A DNA stretch of 64,000 nucleotides from contig NZ_JACIBY010000008.1 in assembly GCF_014195535.1 (NCBI RefSeq), positions 62,001 to 126,000 of the forward strand. The letters run 5' to 3'. This document shows positions 61,803 through 64,000 of this stretch, in pieces (positions within the stretch are counted from its first letter, which is position 1; each line of letters begins with the position of its first letter). A program made the translations under genes and the position numbers. This DNA is from Runella defluvii (GTDB lineage: Bacteria; Bacteroidota; Bacteroidia; Cytophagales; Spirosomataceae). The notes beneath the pieces were generated by a model. It was not told where the DNA came from, searched no databases, and saw nothing but the letters and a program-made list of their open reading frames with translations.

Positions 61803-62387
61803 TTAAGATAAAGGTCTTGATTCCCAGAGAATATGTGTGTTCTTTTTGAGGAGAATAGTTGTTGTCATGTGGTTGTTCGAGCAAAGATGCGATTGAAGAT
61901 GTACGTCACCTTTGGCACTTAGGTAGCGCCCCGTCTTACTGGCTTTTAACGGGATAAGGGTGGCAAAGGTAGTAGTCCCTAATTGCATAGAAACTTCGGC
62001 GAGGGCTTGTAACTCAAACAAAGACCAACACGCGATTTTTTCCCAAGTCCCCGTTGCTTGGCGTTGCCAAAACGGAACCATCAAGTCTAGGGTGTCTAGC
62101 GTTGGGTGCTTTTTTTCAAACACCTGAAAACAGTATTGCTGTTGTTCATAAAAGTAAACTTGATTTTCTGCTTGCGAAAATTCTCCTGAAAGAACGGCAG
62201 GAAGAGGCGCTGGTAAAGTGCCAGCTGAAGCAATCGAAACGGATTCAATGGGACAAATACTAACAAGTTGCGATAACCATTGAGACCATGTTTGGGGGGA
62301 AGAAATAGGCAATTGAGCATAACCCGATAAAAACGGAAGGCTGCCCAAGGAAGTACCTAATAGCTTTATAAACGGCCGTCTTTGCAT
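61803..62387 (-). CDS. Tat-signal exported protein, unknown, in the tail-collar cluster
   Basis: 194 residues from the ATG at 62387 (MQRRPFIKLLGTSLGSLPFL), with a twin-arginine-like N-terminus (RRPFIKLLG) followed by a hydrophobic core and cleavage near SGYAQ. A start 60 bp upstream is possible but adds a non-signal extension. The mature part contains ISSPQTWSQWLSQLVSICPI and YFYEQQQYCFQVFEKKHPTL. No family recognised; the three cysteines are not in a known motif. First gene of the leftward cluster with three tail-collar genes, GNAT and DUF6916. Divergent from the adhesin. Confidence 0.65.
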   Translation of the reverse strand: MQRRPFIKLLGTSLGSLPFLSGYAQLPISSPQTWSQWLSQLVSICPIESVSIASAGTLPAPLPAVLSGEFSQAENQVYFYEQQQYCFQVFEKKHPTLDTLDLMVPFWQRQATGTWEKIACWSLFELQALAEVSMQLGTTTFATLIPLKASKTGRYLSAKGDVHLQSHLCSNNHMTTTILLKKNTHILWESRPLS

Positions 62388-62538
62388 AACTGAGTAAAGA
62401 ATAGAGTTTTCTAACGTTGAAGGAGAAACGTAAAAACTATTTACCAAGTGTGTATTATTAGTATAGTATTTTGCAGCTCCAAGAACAAAGATATAGAAAA
62501 AAGTATATTGAAATTATTTTTATTGATTTTTTTTTGGT

Positions 62539-62546
62539 TACTTTTG
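62539..62546 (+). promoter_or_regulatory. Putative -7 box of the surface-protein gene
   Basis: TACTTTTG fits TAnnTTTG, 47 bp before ATG 62594, in AT-rich DNA; no clear -33 TTG. Confidence 0.35.
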
Positions 62547-62593
62547 AATAATTTATTGTACTATTTTACTCAGTTCTGAAAAACTACTACGTT

Positions 62594-64000
62594 ATGAAAA
62601 TCTCTACTCCCATCGCGGTGAGCTTAGTGCTCAGTGTACTGATTCAACTTTTCTCCCTTCCAGAAGACAATTATCAGCTAAAACCTGTTGTGTCTCCCAA
62701 TGAAAAATTGGACAAAGGAAACCCAGTTGCGAATGCCAATGCAAAGCGAAAGGTGTTGCCACTCAGTCCTTTGGCGCCACCGCCGAATGAGACCAACCTA
62801 GCTACCCAAGTGAAAACGTGGTGGTTGGCACCTTCTGTTTCTGCTTTAAAAACGGTAGCCCAAGTAGGAACCGACAACGGCACTTCGGGGCCAACGCCAG
62901 GCGATGTGCTAGAATATACCATTACTATTACCAATTCATCTACAGTAGATGATGCCACGGGCGTAAAATTTACCGATACCATTGACCCCAATACAACATT
63001 GGTTCCTGGTTCGCTTAAAACAGCGCCTATTGCCGTGAATGATGCCTATTCTACCGTAGGGAACGTATCTATCGACGTGCCCGTAGGAAGCGGTCTCTTA
63101 GCGAATGACGTAAACCTTGACGGTGATGCCATTACAGTCAGCGGAGTTGATGTAACAGGCACCGAAGGAACCGTAACTTTTAATCCTAACGGCAGTTTTA
63201 CCTTTAATCCCAACCCAGGATATGAGGGCACTACTACCTTCAAATATACAGTAACGGATGGCACATTTAGTTCAACGGGTACGGTACGAATAACCGTAAC
63301 GGGAATGATTTGGTTTATAAATTCAAGTGCAGGTAGCGGAGGCGATGGACGTCTTGGTACGCCTTTTAATAATATGAACTCCTTCAATGGCACGTCATTG
63401 GATGGAGTGGGCGATAATATCTTTGTTTACTCGGGTTCTTATAATAACACTACCAGTACTCTACTGTTGGGACAACAAAAGTTGATTGGGCAAGGGGCAA
63501 CAACTGGTACGCTGGCCACCTTAGCTGGGGTCACTTTTTCGGTTCATCCGCCAGTTGGCAATCCTATCCCTTCAACTGGAGGTGCGCGTCCAACAATCGT
63601 ACAGAATGCTAACACCGTGAATATGCAGTCGCAGAACCAAGTGCGAGGAGTAAACATCATTAATACAGGTAGCACGTCATTGCAAGGTAATGCTTTTGGC
63701 ACTGCTTTGGTACGCGATGTGAGCATCACCAATTCGGGAGGCCCTGGGGTTAGTTTTAACAATGGGTCGCTTGATGTTATCCTTGAGAGTGTGTCGGCCT
63801 CTAATGCGTCCAACGGTATTTTCTTACAAAGTACAACGGGGAGTTTTCAGATTACAGGTACGAGCACAACAGATGCCTCAGGGGGGACTTTAACCAATAT
63901 TTCTGGGCGTGGGATTGAAATACGTAACGCAACAAACATCACGTTAAAAAACATGAGTCTTCCTTCTGCTAACACTACAAGTGATGGAGGATTTAGCGGA
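62594..64000 (+). CDS. Large secreted surface protein with DUF11-like, Ig-like and beta-helix regions (partial)
   Basis: 469 residues are visible and the frame is open at the window edge, so the gene continues. Signal peptide-like start (MKISTPIAVSLVLSVLIQLF). A DUF11-like domain at about 95-140 (DVLEYTITITNSSTVDDATG). Then an Ig/cadherin-like repeat with the common APIAVNDAYS ... LLANDVNLDGDAIT ... FNPNPGYEGTTTFKYTV pattern (about 138-235). From about residue 237 (IWFINSSAGSGGDGRLGTPF) a right-handed beta-helix of the DUF/PbH1 type follows. Such very long Bacteroidota proteins are usually exported by the type IX secretion system. Adjacent and divergent to the tail-collar cluster. Confidence 0.85.
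   Translation, partial: MKISTPIAVSLVLSVLIQLFSLPEDNYQLKPVVSPNEKLDKGNPVANANAKRKVLPLSPLAPPPNETNLATQVKTWWLAPSVSALKTVAQVGTDNGTSGPTPGDVLEYTITITNSSTVDDATGVKFTDTIDPNTTLVPGSLKTAPIAVNDAYSTVGNVSIDVPVGSGLLANDVNLDGDAITVSGVDVTGTEGTVTFNPNGSFTFNPNPGYEGTTTFKYTVTDGTFSSTGTVRITVTGMIWFINSSAGSGGDGRLGTPFNNMNSFNGTSLDGVGDNIFVYSGSYNNTTSTLLLGQQKLIGQGATTGTLATLAGVTFSVHPPVGNPIPSTGGARPTIVQNANTVNMQSQNQVRGVNIINTGSTSLQGNAFGTALVRDVSITNSGGPGVSFNNGSLDVILESVSASNASNGIFLQSTTGSFQITGTSTTDASGGTLTNISGRGIEIRNATNITLKNMSLPSANTTSDGGFSG

Noticed and set aside
1-64000. tRNA or rRNA genes
   Set aside because: All gaps were read for tRNA-like arms and CCA-type ends by eye; nothing convincing was seen. A tRNAscan-SE run would be decisive.

Overview
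The window looks like chromosomal DNA of a Bacteroidota bacterium, most likely of the order Cytophagales (Spirosoma/Runella-like; this placement is inference). The evidence is TonB-dependent receptors with a DUF4249 partner, a LytTR sensor with a 7TM-DISM region, a TPR protein with a LuxR-like HTH, a DUF2723 membrane protein, the short dimeric glycyl-tRNA synthetase, TAnnTTTG-type -7 promoter boxes and the lack of obvious Shine-Dalgarno sequences. Most genes are housekeeping or envelope genes. Many gaps are filled with palindromic, terminator-like repeats.

Layout. 1-4.1 kb: S41 lipoprotein peptidase (runs off the left edge and is open to it), a secreted YCF48-like propeller, a membrane-anchored ComEA-like HhH protein and a VapBC pair. 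4.1-11.1 kb: glyS, then an accessory stretch with two Rpn/PD-(D/E)XK transposase-like nucleases (one bracketed by 220-bp direct repeats), a very AT-rich 703-residue membrane-anchored PIN-domain protein and a tyrosine-recombinase remnant. 11.1-14.2 kb: PadR regulator with a membrane partner, Uma2 nuclease, MFS transporter. 14.2-19.9 kb: cytochrome c maturation operon ccmB-ccmC-(OMP)-ccmD-(DUF2281 fragment)-ccmE-ccmF, whose CcmE carries a CxxxY motif instead of the usual His motif. 20-25.3 kb: TonB receptor + DUF4249, a PliI-like secreted protein and a RibD/DHFR-like protein. 25.3-31.1 kb: a leftward molybdenum hydroxylase cluster (coxG, coxS, coxL form II type, coxM) behind an AraC regulator. 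31.1-42.8 kb: FecA-like receptor, a highly charged repeat protein, esterase, DUF6973-like protein, endonuclease/exonuclease/phosphatase protein, a 1025-residue cytochrome c/HEAT/PQQ-type dehydrogenase, a eukaryotic-type cyclophilin, a TlpA-like lipoprotein and an AhpD-like protein. 43-52 kb: ABC exporter, three regulatory/sensor genes, a FAD-dependent oxidoreductase and a tandem array of ~180-bp palindromic repeats. 52-59.3 kb: NUDIX, DUF2723, DUF423, GT9, a nested palindrome and dnaB. 59.3-64 kb: a leftward cluster of DUF6916, GNAT, three tail-collar paralogues and a Tat-signal protein, divergent from a large DUF11/beta-helix surface protein that runs off the right edge.

How the parts may work together: the ccm operon would load heme onto c-type cytochromes such as the CxxCH protein at 36.9-40.0 kb. 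The cox cluster would make a three-subunit molybdo-flavo-iron-sulfur hydroxylase with its membrane-recruiting CoxG. The tail-collar cluster and the divergent adhesin are the best candidate for an uncharacterised cell-surface system. The membrane-anchored PIN protein between mobile remnants is the best candidate for an uncharacterised defence or toxin gene.
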